NCBI GenBank assembly: GCA_037976565.1
Contig: CP137666.1
Location: forward strand, 58,088,740-58,152,739
From: Mesocentrotus franciscanus
Taxonomy: Eukaryota > Echinodermata > Echinoidea > Camarodonta > Strongylocentrotidae
Reading direction: 5' to 3'
Length of the DNA: 64,000 nucleotides
In this document: positions 50,101-61,709 of the stretch, one piece after another
How the letters are laid out: every line of letters starts with the position of its first letter
How positions within the stretch are numbered: position 1 is the stretch's first letter
The notes under the pieces: generated by a model
What the model saw: only the letters and a program-made list of their open reading frames with translations
What the model was told of the DNA's origin: nothing
Databases searched by the model: none
Made by a program: the position numbers and the translations under genes

Positions 50101-51943
50101 TTTTGTGTCGTCAATGGGGGCAGGCTTCACCACAGCATTCGCTACCTCACCAGTAGATGTGATTAAAACAAGAATTATGAATCAGAAAATCAAAGGTGAG
50201 AAATCAACAAGAGCAGACAGTGGCGGATCCAGGAATTTCTTACCAGGGGGCACAAAATTGCATGGGGTGAAATATATGAAAAACGATGGAGCAAGGCGTC
50301 AGTGGCGAGGGAGCGGATCGACCAAGCGGGGGTGGGTCTGGGAGGGGGTCAGAACCCCCTCCCTGAGTAGGAAGCATTTGCAATTTTAGAACCACATTAG
50401 GTGCATTTTCAGGCACTTCCTGGAGTAATATGACGTAAAATTGCTTTCTCCTACCCCTCAAAGAGTAGGGATCCAGGGGCGGATGATGGGATCTAGCTTT
50501 TTGCTAAGGGAGGGGGTTGACCCAATGACGACATGGAGCATCGTCCACGAGTGATGTTTTCCTGGCATCTACTAACACAATGGAGACCATAAACAGCAGT
50601 TCATGATAACGTCTTTTTAAATCAAGTAACAGTTTGAGGGGGGCTCGACCCAATGACGATGCGGATACTGTGTGGGTCTGGACACATGATGGCGTTTTTC
50701 TATTCACATCACATTTTCAATTGGCAGCCCAAGGGGGTTAAACCCTAACCCCTCCCCACCCCCCATAGATCTGCCACTGGGATCTTTTGCAAACTGGAAG
50801 CAATAAGCATTACATGTAGGCGATGGAAAAAAGTGCTTGCGAAACGGATAGAAACTTTGTGGTAGGCTCTTCGCGGCCACAGGGATGACAGAAAATAATA
50901 TGACAATGAAACCAGCAACTGTGGCAGGATTAATGGCGGGGACAATCTGCATGCTGAAAGAGCACTTAGAATAGGTATATCGGAAAATTAAGGGGGTGAT
51001 GGAAGGATGTAACGTCCCCGAGAGCCTATAAAAACAAAAATGCCTTGAATATTAAAGCAGTCATTATATCTTTTATATACCGAGTTGACACAAAAATCTA
51101 CCAAGAATTCTTACCTTATCCTTTTCTTGAGTAAAGATTCTTGGTTAAAAGTAAAACATCACAAAAAATCTGAGACACTGTCTGTTAATCTTCGCTGGAA
51201 AGATGACTGAATCTTACAATCATTTGGGAATCGCAGACAAAAAGCACTGTATGGTATCCGCGCTTGCACAAAGAAAATTTGAAACACGTAAACCAATGGG
51301 GATCGCACCATGAGGGCATTTTTAAAAAGACTATTGACCGGTAAGCGGATATGAGGGCACTTTTTAAAAGACTATTGACTGGTAGGCGGGTATGAGGGCA
51401 CTTTTTAAAAGACTATTGACTGGTAGGCGGGCATGGCTAAAATCACGACTCCAATTTCGACCAATCAGATGGCTAGATTTCTAAAGTGAGGTATATAATA
51501 ATTAATATGATCATTTTATGGAGGGTAAAATGATTTGCCAAGGAACCCAGTTTCCTAACATTGGGGTTGGTGGTGGTGTAAACCCAATGTACTAACAATG
51601 TGATCTGAATGTTGGTCAAGTGACAGTTGCTTTTGGCAAACGGGTTTTAGGTTACTAGGTTTAGGCTTATATGATCAAGGTTAGGTTAAGAAGATAGGAT
51701 TGTAGTTAGGACTTTGGTCATTGTGATGTCTCTGCCATCTTTATAATTTATGCAGGTATTCCGAAGGACCAGATACTGTATCGAGGCTCCCTAGACTGTC
51801 TCCTTAAGACGCTACGAAGTGAGGGTTTGTATGGTCTCTATAAGGGCTTCTTCTCAAACTGGCTCAGACTAGGACCTCATACATGTATATCACTTTTGAT
51901 CTTTGAGCAGCTCAGACGTCGTGCTGGAATACAACCAATCTGA
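46559..51943 (+). CDS. Mitochondrial carrier family protein, UCP/dicarboxylate-like, gene 2
   Basis: Six exons: 46559-46628, 47816-47975, 48461-48600, 49159-49364, 50030-50195 and 51756-51943. The product is 309 residues with signatures P27-I-E-V-T-K32, P133-M-D-I-V-R138 and P233-V-D-V-I-K238. Exons 2 to 6 have exactly the lengths (160, 140, 206, 166, 188) and phases of the carrier gene at 32418, so this is its tandem paralogue. The first exon is shorter by 18 codons. An upstream ATG at 46500 is out of frame. Motif 1 has Glu where gene 1 has Asp, which the family allows. A 129 bp part of exon 4 is nearly identical to gene 1, while the rest is much more diverged, as if recently converted. Role: transporter of the inner mitochondrial membrane, substrate unknown. 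Confidence 0.92.
47049..47158. repeat. (GA)n microsatellite and purine-rich stretch
   Basis: About 20 GA units, then mixed GAGA/GGAA purines. Located in intron 1 of carrier gene 2; the frame over it is low-complexity. Confidence 0.85.
47170..47325 (+). repeat. 15 bp minisatellite
   Basis: About ten diverged copies of a unit like AAAATGTCAGAGGTA. Because the unit is 15 bp, one frame (47201-47335) stays open and reads as pentapeptides such as K-M-S-E-V and K-I-P-E-V. Stops immediately upstream (TAG at 47198) and downstream (TAG at 47333), and the lack of clear splice signals, argue against an exon. Confidence 0.75.
49375..49457. mobile_element. Hairpin element, family H, copy 4 (degraded)
   Basis: TATCTGTTGAGAGCCAGGAG and CTAGCTCTCAATAGATGATC are the outer arms. 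It starts about 10 bp downstream of the exon 4 donor of carrier gene 2. Confidence 0.5.
50218..50779. mobile_element. Short element with CAGTGGCGGATC ends in intron 5 of carrier gene 2
   Basis: CAGTGGCGGATC at 50218-50229 is inverted as GATCTGCCACTG at 50768-50779, with one mismatch. Inside is G-rich, gene-free sequence with related internal motifs (GGATCCAGGGGCGGATGATG near 50468). Likely a non-autonomous DNA element of about 560 bp; no clear target duplication seen. Confidence 0.45.
51310..51434 (+). repeat. 41 bp tandem repeat, three copies
   Basis: The unit begins ATGAGGGCACTTTTTAAAAG and ends in ACTGGTAGGCGGGT or a variant. Starts at 51310, 51351 and 51392; the last two copies are nearly identical. 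In intron 5 of carrier gene 2. Confidence 0.9.
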
Positions 51944-51999
51944 AGAACTCTGTGATACCTACTAGGCAGGAGTAGATCCAGGATTGTCCTTATAGTTAT

Positions 52000-52005
52000 A
52001 ATAAA
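52000..52005 (+). terminator. Candidate polyadenylation signal of carrier gene 2
   Basis: AATAAA 57 bases after the stop codon. It is the first such hexamer on this strand after the gene; use is inferred. Confidence 0.45.
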
Positions 52006-52148
52006 ATCAATAATAATATAATATTTTCGATAGTTAGTTTTTCCTGGGAACACAATTTTGGAAATTCTTGCAGATGATCTCCAGCTTGGCACAGGAAAGA
52101 AAAATCTGTGATCAGCAACAAAAAGTTCACAGACTATTCAGGGCTATT

Positions 52149-53068
52149 TTTTATGCCTCCGCTACAAAGTAGCCGGAGGCATTATGTTTTCTGGTTGTCC
52201 GTCCGTCCGTACGTACTTCCCGTTCTTGTGATCACGTTATCTCAAAAACCGGTTGATGGATTACCGCCAAACTTGGGTCATGTATGTATCTTGCAGAGCT
52301 AATGAACTGATTAGATTTTGGGGTCACGAGATCAAAGGTCAAAAGTCACATGGCTCATTATGTATGCAAAAAATAGCTCGTGATCACATTATCTCAAGAA
52401 TGGATTGATGGATTCCCGCCATACTTGGGGCATGTTTGTATCTTGCAGAGCCAATGAACTGATTAGATTTTGGGGTCACGAGGTTAAAGGTCAAAGGTCA
52501 CAGGGCTCATTATGTATGCAAAAACAGCTTGTGATCACACTATCATTAGAACCGGTGGATGTATTACCATCAAACTCAAAACATGTATGTATCTTGCAGA
52601 GCAAATGAACTGATTAAATTTTAGGGTCATGGGGTCAAAGGTCAAAAGTCGTGGGGCTTTTTTATGCATTAAAAAATAGCTTGTGATCGCATTGTCTTGA
52701 GAATCGATAGACAGATTACCATCAAACTCAAGATATGTTCATGTATCTTTCAGAGCCAATGAACTGATTAGATTTTAGGGTCATGAGATCAAAGGTCAAA
52801 GGTCATGGGGCTCATTATGTATGCATATAAATAACTTGGGAATGCATTATAATTAGAACCGACAGATGGATTACTATCAAACTCAGGACAGGAATTTATC
52901 TTGCAGAGCCATGTATATGAAAAATAGCTTGTAATCACAATATTCTGAGAACCCGTTAATGGATTACTATCAAACTTGAATATTAAAAATTGCTTCCGTT
53001 TTGGTTTGTAAAATTGCTCTATGGTGGAGGTATCATTTTCGACTGCGCGTAGTCAAAGTTCCATCTAG
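52149..53068 (+). mobile_element. Helentron-like non-autonomous element 2 with tandem-repeat core
   Basis: Near the 5' end TATGCCTCCGCTAC forms a hairpin with GTAGCCGGAGGCA (52156-52181). A decayed inverse of the start (TGGTGGAGGTATCA) lies near 53023. A hairpin GACTG-CGCG-TAGTC follows at 53041-53054, and CTAG at 53065-53068 is followed by T. The core is four to five units of 150-155 bp, with AATGAACTGATTAGATTTT at about 52302, 52453, 52603 and 52758. Each unit carries a GGTCAAAGGTCA-like box. The organisation is the same as in element 1, although the unit sequence differs. The exact 5' end is uncertain by some bases. Confidence 0.6.
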
Positions 53069-54666
53069 TTCACCTTAGAATTAACTTCTGACAGCCCTTC
53101 TGAGAATCCAAAAGGGGAGCTGTTTGCCTTTTTTGTGAATAAATAATGCTGCTTTCTTGATGTTTTTTAATGGAGTTGGGGTCGCACCTTTCCCCTTGGC
53201 CCCTCAGCTCCTATGCTCCAGTGGATCCACCTATACACTTTGGGATATACTGTAGTTTCTAAGATTCATAGCTAGAAACCAGGCACATTTTGCTGAAGTC
53301 ATATAGAAAATAAGAACCTTGAGGAATACTATATTATTTCAATGTATTTGCCTGTGTTCAATGCAATGTGTGATGACTATTGGGTACCGTATGAGAGAAC
53401 AGAGATACTGCACAAAAACTTAAGACTTGGACATAAATGGCTGTCTAAAGTTTTAAAAAAAATATTTAAAAATAGATAAAACTCTAATATAATATAATAC
53501 ACACTGTTGGTAGAAGGTGAAGGTGAAAACAAATGAAATGCTTTATTTTCTTAATTTTGGATTCACCTATGACGATAGAATACAACCTCTAAAAGATTAA
53601 TTTGGGATATGTTCACTTTTGAGAAATCACATGTCATAATAAATCAAACATCCAAACAACAAAAAAGGCTTCATTTTCATCAAATTTTGTGACCTTGATC
53701 AACAGTGTATATTACCTCTAAGTGTTGTTTTCAGTACTCAATAAGGCTTACTAATGTTGAAATTACATCTCATTGATCAATAAAAGTACTATATACCAAG
53801 AATTAGCTTATAGGCCAAGCATATATAATGATCTACCAATCTTGACAAAAGTTGAACTTTTTCAATTAATATGCCCACATTGGACATAAATTTGAGTAAA
53901 TGAATTTTGGCTTAGATTACCAGGGATTTTCTTTCCCTGCATAATATGCCCTAAATTCTAAATCACAAAAAAATAATTTGACATGTTGGAAATGACTAAG
54001 CATTTACTGCATAGTAGAATGTATGGTAATATAGTGTATCATGGCCCTGTTTTATAAAACTTGTTATCAATAACATGTTACAATAACTGGTATAGACTAT
54101 TTAAATAACAGCATTTTGATTTGCTGTGAGCAAATTTGTCGTGGAATTTTGATTTTTATTATGGCTTTGATATATTGATAAAGATGAATTAAGGATTGGT
54201 AAAAAATGATCTTGTTGGCAAATATATTCAGCAAATTTTGTGGAGAATTCTGATGGAAAGAAATAACCTATGAAAGATGTTAGCATTGAGATATTATGGT
54301 ATCAGAATTTTTATCTAAATAAAAAAGTGAATATAACAATTTTCAGTGAAGGATTTTTAAATCAGAGGGATATAAATCACTGTCATCTTACAGGACTAAA
54401 CTTGTTTCATTCAAATTTTGTTCCGATGGAATTTTCAGAAGATAGATTTTAGCTTGTTTCTTGTATAATCTCAGATTGACAATCCATCCAACAAGACAGG
54501 TGTGCGATTTAAAAAATATTTTTATAATTTTTAAAATCATATGATCGAGTGCAATAATTAAATATGTATTAATGCAATGAGGTCTTCAGTCTGCCATAAA
54601 ACTTATCAATATTTTGAGGCACGCACAAATGTACAGAGATGATATATTGTTAAAAGAATCAACCTT

Positions 54667-55046
54667 ATAGAGTGGTGAAGTGTGACGTCATCAAAAATCT
54701 AGTTTTGGAATTTCTCAATTTTTTCTTCATTTTCCGAAAGACCACCAAAAATTATGTCCAAATGTCGAAAACCAATTGAATATGTTAAGTATAGACCATC
54801 TGAATAAAAGATTGCCTATGGGAACTCAGTGCTATATTGCTCTGGCTCCTAATGTTATGAGCCAGAGCAATATAACACTGAGTTCCCAATCTTTTATTCA
54901 GATGGTCATATCTCGGCAAATACTTAACATATTCAATTGGTTTTCGACATTTTGACATTATTTTTGGTGCTCTTTCGGAAAATAAAGAAAAATTTGAGAA
55001 ATTCCAAAAAAAGATTTTTATGACGTCACAGCTTCGGTACTCTATT
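54667..55046. mobile_element. Large palindromic foldback element, about 380 bp
   Basis: Arms of about 180 bp meet at a 10-base loop near 54849-54858. The inner arms (ACCATCTGAATAAAAGATTG, then CAGTG.TATATTGCTCTGGCTC and its inverse) are almost perfect. The outer arms are diverged but colinear (CCAATTGAATATGTTAAGTA against its inverse near 54925-54950). The ends are TAGAGTGGTGAAG and CTTCGGTACTCTA, each next to TGACGTCA-type sequence. No coding capacity. Confidence 0.85.
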
Positions 55047-55998
55047 GTAATATGACTTATTTTATAATGCAAATGCTTCCAGTAACGTATATCATTGTCT
55101 TATGTTTAATGTAGTTGACAGGCTGGTATTTTGTTATATACTTGGGTCATCATTTTTTTATATACCTCCTGAACTTTATTTTATAGATTTTATTTAGATA
55201 TACTTTTTATTGTCATGTGTTATGAGATATTGGTGTATCAAGTTTTGTATACAGATTTTATACATCTTTTTCATTAAAACTTACAGAAAGGTAACAACTT
55301 ATATTGGAATTGCATACTTTATTTTTTGTCATCGGGAAAAAATTATTAGAATTGCAGTTCATAAAGAGGAATTAATGTTTTTGTTGTCTGGCCATGCATT
55401 GATTTTCTTTAAAGTAATAGCAGATTTTCCAAACTTCATTTTATACTTTTAAAAGTCCACAAAACATGTTTTTACCAAGATTTGCTGTACTGGGCAATGA
55501 TAAATAATTCCAACTTTAAGTCTAATGTTACAATCTAAGTGGCTCATAAAAGAAATTGTCTCCTGCAGCCTTATGAAAATATGATTGATGCAATATGTGG
55601 CTATAAAAAATATGTAACATTTACAGTTTTAATTTTTTTTTTACATCATCAGTGAACTTTAATTGGTTCAAAAGAAAAGTAAGTCATAACTTCTATGGTA
55701 GGTTATTGATTGGCAGGTAGTATATTACACAGGAAATACTCAAGGTGAAATTTACAGGCATGTAAGTAAAAGTTTGGTCTGATATTTACAATAGTGGAAT
55801 GCAGAAATGTACATGAAATCAACAAGAATGGAGAAATCTACCTGAAATCTCACAGGGAATAATTTCTTGGCCAAAATCTGTAAACAAGGAGGAATGTGGT
55901 ATCAACTATAAGTCATTAACCTTTCTCTAGTTTCTGCTTTTCATTAATTCATTTTGTTGATGTTGCTATCTCATTCTGTTTCTTTCCTTCACATCCTT

Positions 55999-56028
55999 CT
56001 TTCTTCTTTCTTTCTTTCTTTCTCTCAT
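55999..56028. repeat. (TTTC)n microsatellite
   Basis: Interrupted TTTC/TTC repeat. Confidence 0.8.
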
Positions 56029-58461
56029 AGCATTACACATTCTTTCTTTCCTGAACTTCACTCACACATAGTTACCACATGATGAATGCACCTTCTGTAC
56101 ATGTACAATATTCATTATTTTCATTGCGTTTTACCAAACAAAATATTTAAAATCCTCAGTCATATTCATGGGTTAGTTCCTTCTAATCGAGACATTACAG
56201 TACAGCTGATAAAAGAATTCACAAAAGAGACAAATTTTTTTTTGTCATATTATTATTGCAGTGATCATGAATTTTACTATCAATACATTCATATTCCATA
56301 ATAGACTTTTATTTAATACATTGTTAAACACTCTGGAATAATGATACTATCACATAAGAGTTATATAAGCATCAGCTATTATTTACCATTCTCTTAAAAT
56401 TGCTCACATGAACAAATATATAGAAAAGTCCAGCTTTATGGCAAATTTATTGCTTCAATTGTTATACAAAAGCAAAGAATGATTTAAAGTTAAAGTAAAA
56501 ATGAATACATATCAAAATATCTATCAAAATGTAAACCAGAGTGAATCTAATTGCACATGGTGATTATCTGTAATAAAATTACTTTCGTTTATTTCAATTC
56601 ATCTAATACAATTGCTTTCAAAGCAGATCAATAAACTTCACATGAGCATATGATTCATGGAAAGTAGAAAAATGAAAATTAAATGGTTATTTCTTTATTT
56701 GCAAGAAAGCCCATTTGTGAAAATGCTACAAAATCATTTTGTGAATAACAACATTTAAACAAGAATAGGTGAATACAAAATCAACATAGATGCAGGTATA
56801 GTAATTCTGGATTTTGGTTTAAACACCAAATTTAGGCTGTAGGCTACATCCTATACTTCAGGGTCTAAAAATAACAATTTTTGAAAGAGTGAATTCATTC
56901 TAAGAAATAAAAAAAGACAGAAAGAAATAAGTAGAGATAACTTGTAGATAGTTGTAGGCCTATTGATATATTGATAAACATAATATGCAATGAATAGGAA
57001 TGGCCAAAAATATGCATGCTAATGAAAGATAAATGTTTCATGGATAATAATAACATAGTCTCTAACATTCTAACTCTAAATAATGAAAGACATTTTGCAT
57101 GTTTAGAGATATATGTGTTCATACAATACTACTCTACATGGTGATAACAAAGAAATAGAGAATTAGAAAGGTGCATTTTGAATGCTCAAATACTACAAAA
57201 AAAAGTTTGCTATAAACCTGTATGCAGCTGGAATAAAATACTCAAGCAGAGTGCATATTTTTATCTATTATCTGTACAAAACTACACGTTTTTACTTGAT
57301 ACACATAACATTCACAAAATTCCATCTAAAAGACTTCATACAACCTTGTTTTATTCACAGACAATCAATTATAAACACAAAATTTAAACTCAGTACTAAA
57401 TATTATCTCTCAGATATTCTTGATGCAATCTGTGACTTGCAAACTACTTGAAAACACAGGTCGAAAAACAAAAAACATCAAAATGGGTCTTCTACAAGAG
57501 CATCTTAAAAAAGAGTTTGGGAAGTCACATACACGTATCTACATACTGGCTGGCGTTCATTCTATCAACTTTATACATCTATATACACGATGGACAATTT
57601 GTATACAAAATAGAATATAGGGATATATGTGTCTCCTCACTATACAGTAATCCTTTCTGTCTCTCTATTTACACAAATGTACACTTCACTGTCAATACTA
57701 CGACCAGTCATTAATGTCACTGATAAAGAAGAAAGGGTATTTATTTCAAAATGAAATTCCATAAGTTGGGTTTCCCTTTAAAGCGAGCTCAATATTTGTA
57801 ATATTTACAAACTTAATATAGACTCCTTATTTGATGACATTCGTTATAAGTTGAAATAACAATCCTGTTTTTATTCCAAAAGGAATAGGAAAAAAATCTT
57901 GGTTCTATTCTTAACATGGATGACAACAAGACAAAGGAAATTGTAGTTGAAACTTATTTGACAAATCTAGACAAAACTGGGTAATCCACCAAGTTTGCTT
58001 CTCTTCAGCATTCAAAAGATTGACAAGAAGAACAAAAATTACCAGAGTAGTTCAAACTTCTGTATACAAAGTCAATGATATCAATTTAATCTTCTTTACA
58101 TATAAGAATTTTGTCATGAACAAGATATCTTGAACTTCTTTTTTAGAAAATAAATGTGTATACCATTAAAAAAGTGCAATCTTTGAAATTACATTTCTAA
58201 AAGATTGTAAGCTTAAATCCCTATTATTTTTTCACAATCACCAACAAGTTGAATCTGTCAAAATACTTACTCTCCTCATCATCTAGCTTAAATTTATTTT
58301 TGAGAAAAAAAACAATTGTTGCATGAGTGAAGAAGGAAAAAGTTTGTAATCTAATAAATAAATCCAAAATGGCTACTTGATAAACAGTTGAACTTTGAGA
58401 TCCGGTCAAGCAGTGACTTCCTTGTGATCCAACATTTGCTAGGGCAACAATTGCTCTTGGC

Positions 58462-58467
58462 TTTATT
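58462..58467 (-). terminator. Candidate polyadenylation signal of the actin-family gene
   Basis: TTTATT on the plus strand reads AATAAA on the minus strand, about 170 bases after the stop codon. Confidence 0.4.
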
Positions 58468-58635
58468 TTGTCAAAGATACAGGGGAAGGGTTAAGGTTGC
58501 ATTAGGGTTTCATTTCAGGTTTGGGGTTAAGGGTTCTGGCTAGGTATAGTGTTTGGTCCAAGAATGAAGTTTGAAAATTCACCAAGTAAAGAAAACCAGC
58601 CAAGGAGCAATTGTCCCCAGAACATCTTATCAACT

Positions 58636-61600
58636 CTACGATGTTGTCCATTTTGTGAGACTTGTAGGTCCTAGTTGCCTCCATTCTTCCTTCGTGATAC
58701 ACATGTTATCAAATGCTGAGAGAGGTGCCAGGACGTTGGCCCCATTGTAGGCTGCATGGTAGCGCTCTGGTGCAGCATGGACCTGCATAGGGGATACAAG
58801 AAGCCAACAGGTTCAATAAATGTGTACAGCTAATTCATTTTTATACGTTGATATTGAAAGCCAAGGATAGTTTTATAAGGAGACATGAAAATTGCATAGG
58901 AAAATTTTAGATTTAGGTAGCTCAATCTCACTAGATCCCTATGCAAGGAACCACAAACATACAAATTAACAGATGTATCACCAACTGCATTCCTTTTCAT
59001 GTCATTTCTGCAGTGTACTTGTACTTGTATTTGCAGACCCATATTTTATTTTTTTAAATATCTGTTTGGAGCCTGGCGGAGCATTAACTCATATACTCCA
59101 ACACAGAGCTAACGCCCTTCTGACTAAAAAAAACACTCAAAATATTCCAAATATGTAGCAGATAGACCATCTGGCCATGTAGAACACAATGGGCAAGGCA
59201 AGGTTTTCATAACGTAATACCTTTTTTCCCCCTGATACATAAAATGTAAAATAATATCCAACTCCACAGTTCATGGACCTGAATGCAAATGATATTGTTT
59301 TGTTGGTCCAAAAACATTGTCATTATCTTTTCACAACATCTAATTTGGTGGTTTGAATCATTTAAGGCACTAGAAATATTAAAATGGTAATTACCTTGAC
59401 CAGTGTACTCTTTGGTAACATCTTGGTGAGTTCTGTTCTCAATCTCTCTGCAATGCCTGGTAGTAAAGTTGTACCTCCACACAGGTAGATGCTCCTAACA
59501 TACAGGAGAAAATAAATTCAATCACACATAAGCTGTTATACAATTAATGTCTTTAATCCTTAAAGTGCCTTTAAGTATTAAACAGACATAAGAACATTTC
59601 TAGTCCCCTCCTCTTTGTAAATATATTGTTTATTGGGAAACAAAGAACAATTCAAATAGCTCTGTCATCTTAATATTAATATCTTTGTTGTGAAATTTGC
59701 GTAAACTAAACAAAACACTGATAATCAAATAAATACAAAATTAGAATGATAATAAATTAAGTGGGATGAGATCATTGACATACTTGGCCATTGTTTTCCT
59801 CTGTTCCATGTTGCATGCTTGGATGGCATTGTAGACGAGTGTATGTAGACCAGGATGGTCCTTGCCCCAAACCTCAGGGTGGAACAGGCCCTCGGTGCAG
59901 CGGAATCTGGAGTAGTCCAACTTGATAGTTCTGTAAAGAGGTAATACAATTGAATAACACATATTATATCAAAGTAAAGTAAGATAGTGAATTTTCAACA
60001 TTATTGTCAGTGGCAGATGTGTACAAATAGAAATTACCATATACCGTATCCCATGACTTAGCAGTGAATGAGTTAAATCAACCTGTTCAATCTGTACACT
60101 AAATAATCCATCCATAGAGTAAGGAAAAGCTCATGAAAGTCAGTGTGAAATCAGTATGGTGGTGTGACTGACTAGTTAATGACTGTATGAAATACACTAA
60201 TCATGAAGAATGGGTTTGAGGATGAAATAAATAGTTATCAAACTCCTTCCTCACAGAATTAGGGATTACTTCCAACTCTAAAACTTCAGTTATTGATTCC
60301 AAAACCAAACTTGTAATCATTAGCTTTGGAGGACATTATTGTCTCATCATGGCAGAGACACTGCTAGATACTGCAAAAATAATTTGCAGGTAAGTAGCTG
60401 GAAGCACTGAAAGATGTTTTTCACAATACCTAATATTGAATCATTCTGATGAACATCAAGCTCTAATAATCAGATAATTTGCAACATTACCCTTCTGTCT
60501 CAGACCAGGCCTTCACCTGGCTCTGTTCAATTGTTTGATTCAGACTTCCTCTTCATCATCCAATTATGCAACCCATTTTGACCCCTCTTCCACTTCCGTT
60601 CTCAAACTCCCTTGGGCAGTATGGTTTTAGGTTAATCCTTGTTCTCACAAATCTACTTCTCTTATTTTTTGTCAGCCTAGGATTGAGGAGGGAAACTAGA
60701 TGTCTGGCTCTGGGCCAGTGCAGCTATCTTGTTGGGCAATAACATGAAGGGAAATTTTATAGACAAAATAGATGACCTCATCTAGCCGAGGGACATGATG
60801 CTGCCAGCAAGGTTGGGGGAAGACCCCAGGCTTCTGGATTCTTGATAAATCAAGAGAATTTCCCCTGGAATTTGTTTTGCATCTTAAATAACCTTCTAGT
60901 AGATTAAATGACATTTTGAATAAAGGCTATGGGAAATTTTGAAGACTAGATTTCTAAAAAAATAAACTAATGATTAAATGGGCCGTGACCTTTCTTATTA
61001 CAGGGGTCCCTTCTTTCTGTTGATTACTATGACTAGATTCTGGGAGAGTGTTATTCATTAAAACTAATTAAATGGCAGACATATTTGATCAATATTCATT
61101 TTGTTTAATTTCCAACCAAGGGAACTATAAAATTCAAAGCAATAACAACAGAAACAACGAAACCAACAATCTATCCTCAATCTGAGGAAGTGCTCACATT
61201 GTGAGCTACTTTTGTAAAAGTCTCTCCATTGCTGGAGGGGCATCTGAATTATCACTAGGTACAAATTCTTAAAGCTTTTGAAAATTATGATCAGAAAATG
61301 TGGGCTCCTTTTGTCACTCCAATGTGACAAGCATACCTTTCCTCTATTTCAGAAGTGAAACTGCACTGTCCTATCGCCCTCAATATCCATAGACTAAGTT
61401 GTGAAAATGGCAAGGTTTCTAGACTTACCCTGTTCCATTTGGTACGTCATATTTATCCAGGTCCAGGTACGTGCTGCAGAGTTCTGGGTCCAGGGAGCAA
61501 AATTTGAGCTCTGCATGGTAGTCCTGGGCTACAAAACAGGCCTGTAGAGTAAATAGTAGAAAATCCATTACAATCTAGCCCCTTTTCACTTGTCAATCAA

Positions 61601-61670
61601 ATACTATACTACTCACTGTTTTTTTTTAGGTTGTTGATATGTTTGTATTTCATCTGATCATTATCTCCCC

Positions 61671-61709
<39 letters not shown>

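Larger units (their letters stand above)
53069..58635. other. Gene-poor region between carrier gene 2 and the actin-family gene
   Basis: AT-rich sequence without recognisable exons. It contains the large palindromic element at 54667 and a (TTTC)n run at 55999-56028. Short open frames have no family features. Confidence 0.6.

Noticed and set aside
54041..54090. Possible further copy of the foldback MITE (GGCCCTGTTTTATAAAACTT)
   Set aside because: Only one short arm resembles 32953-33088, and no inverse partner was found nearby.
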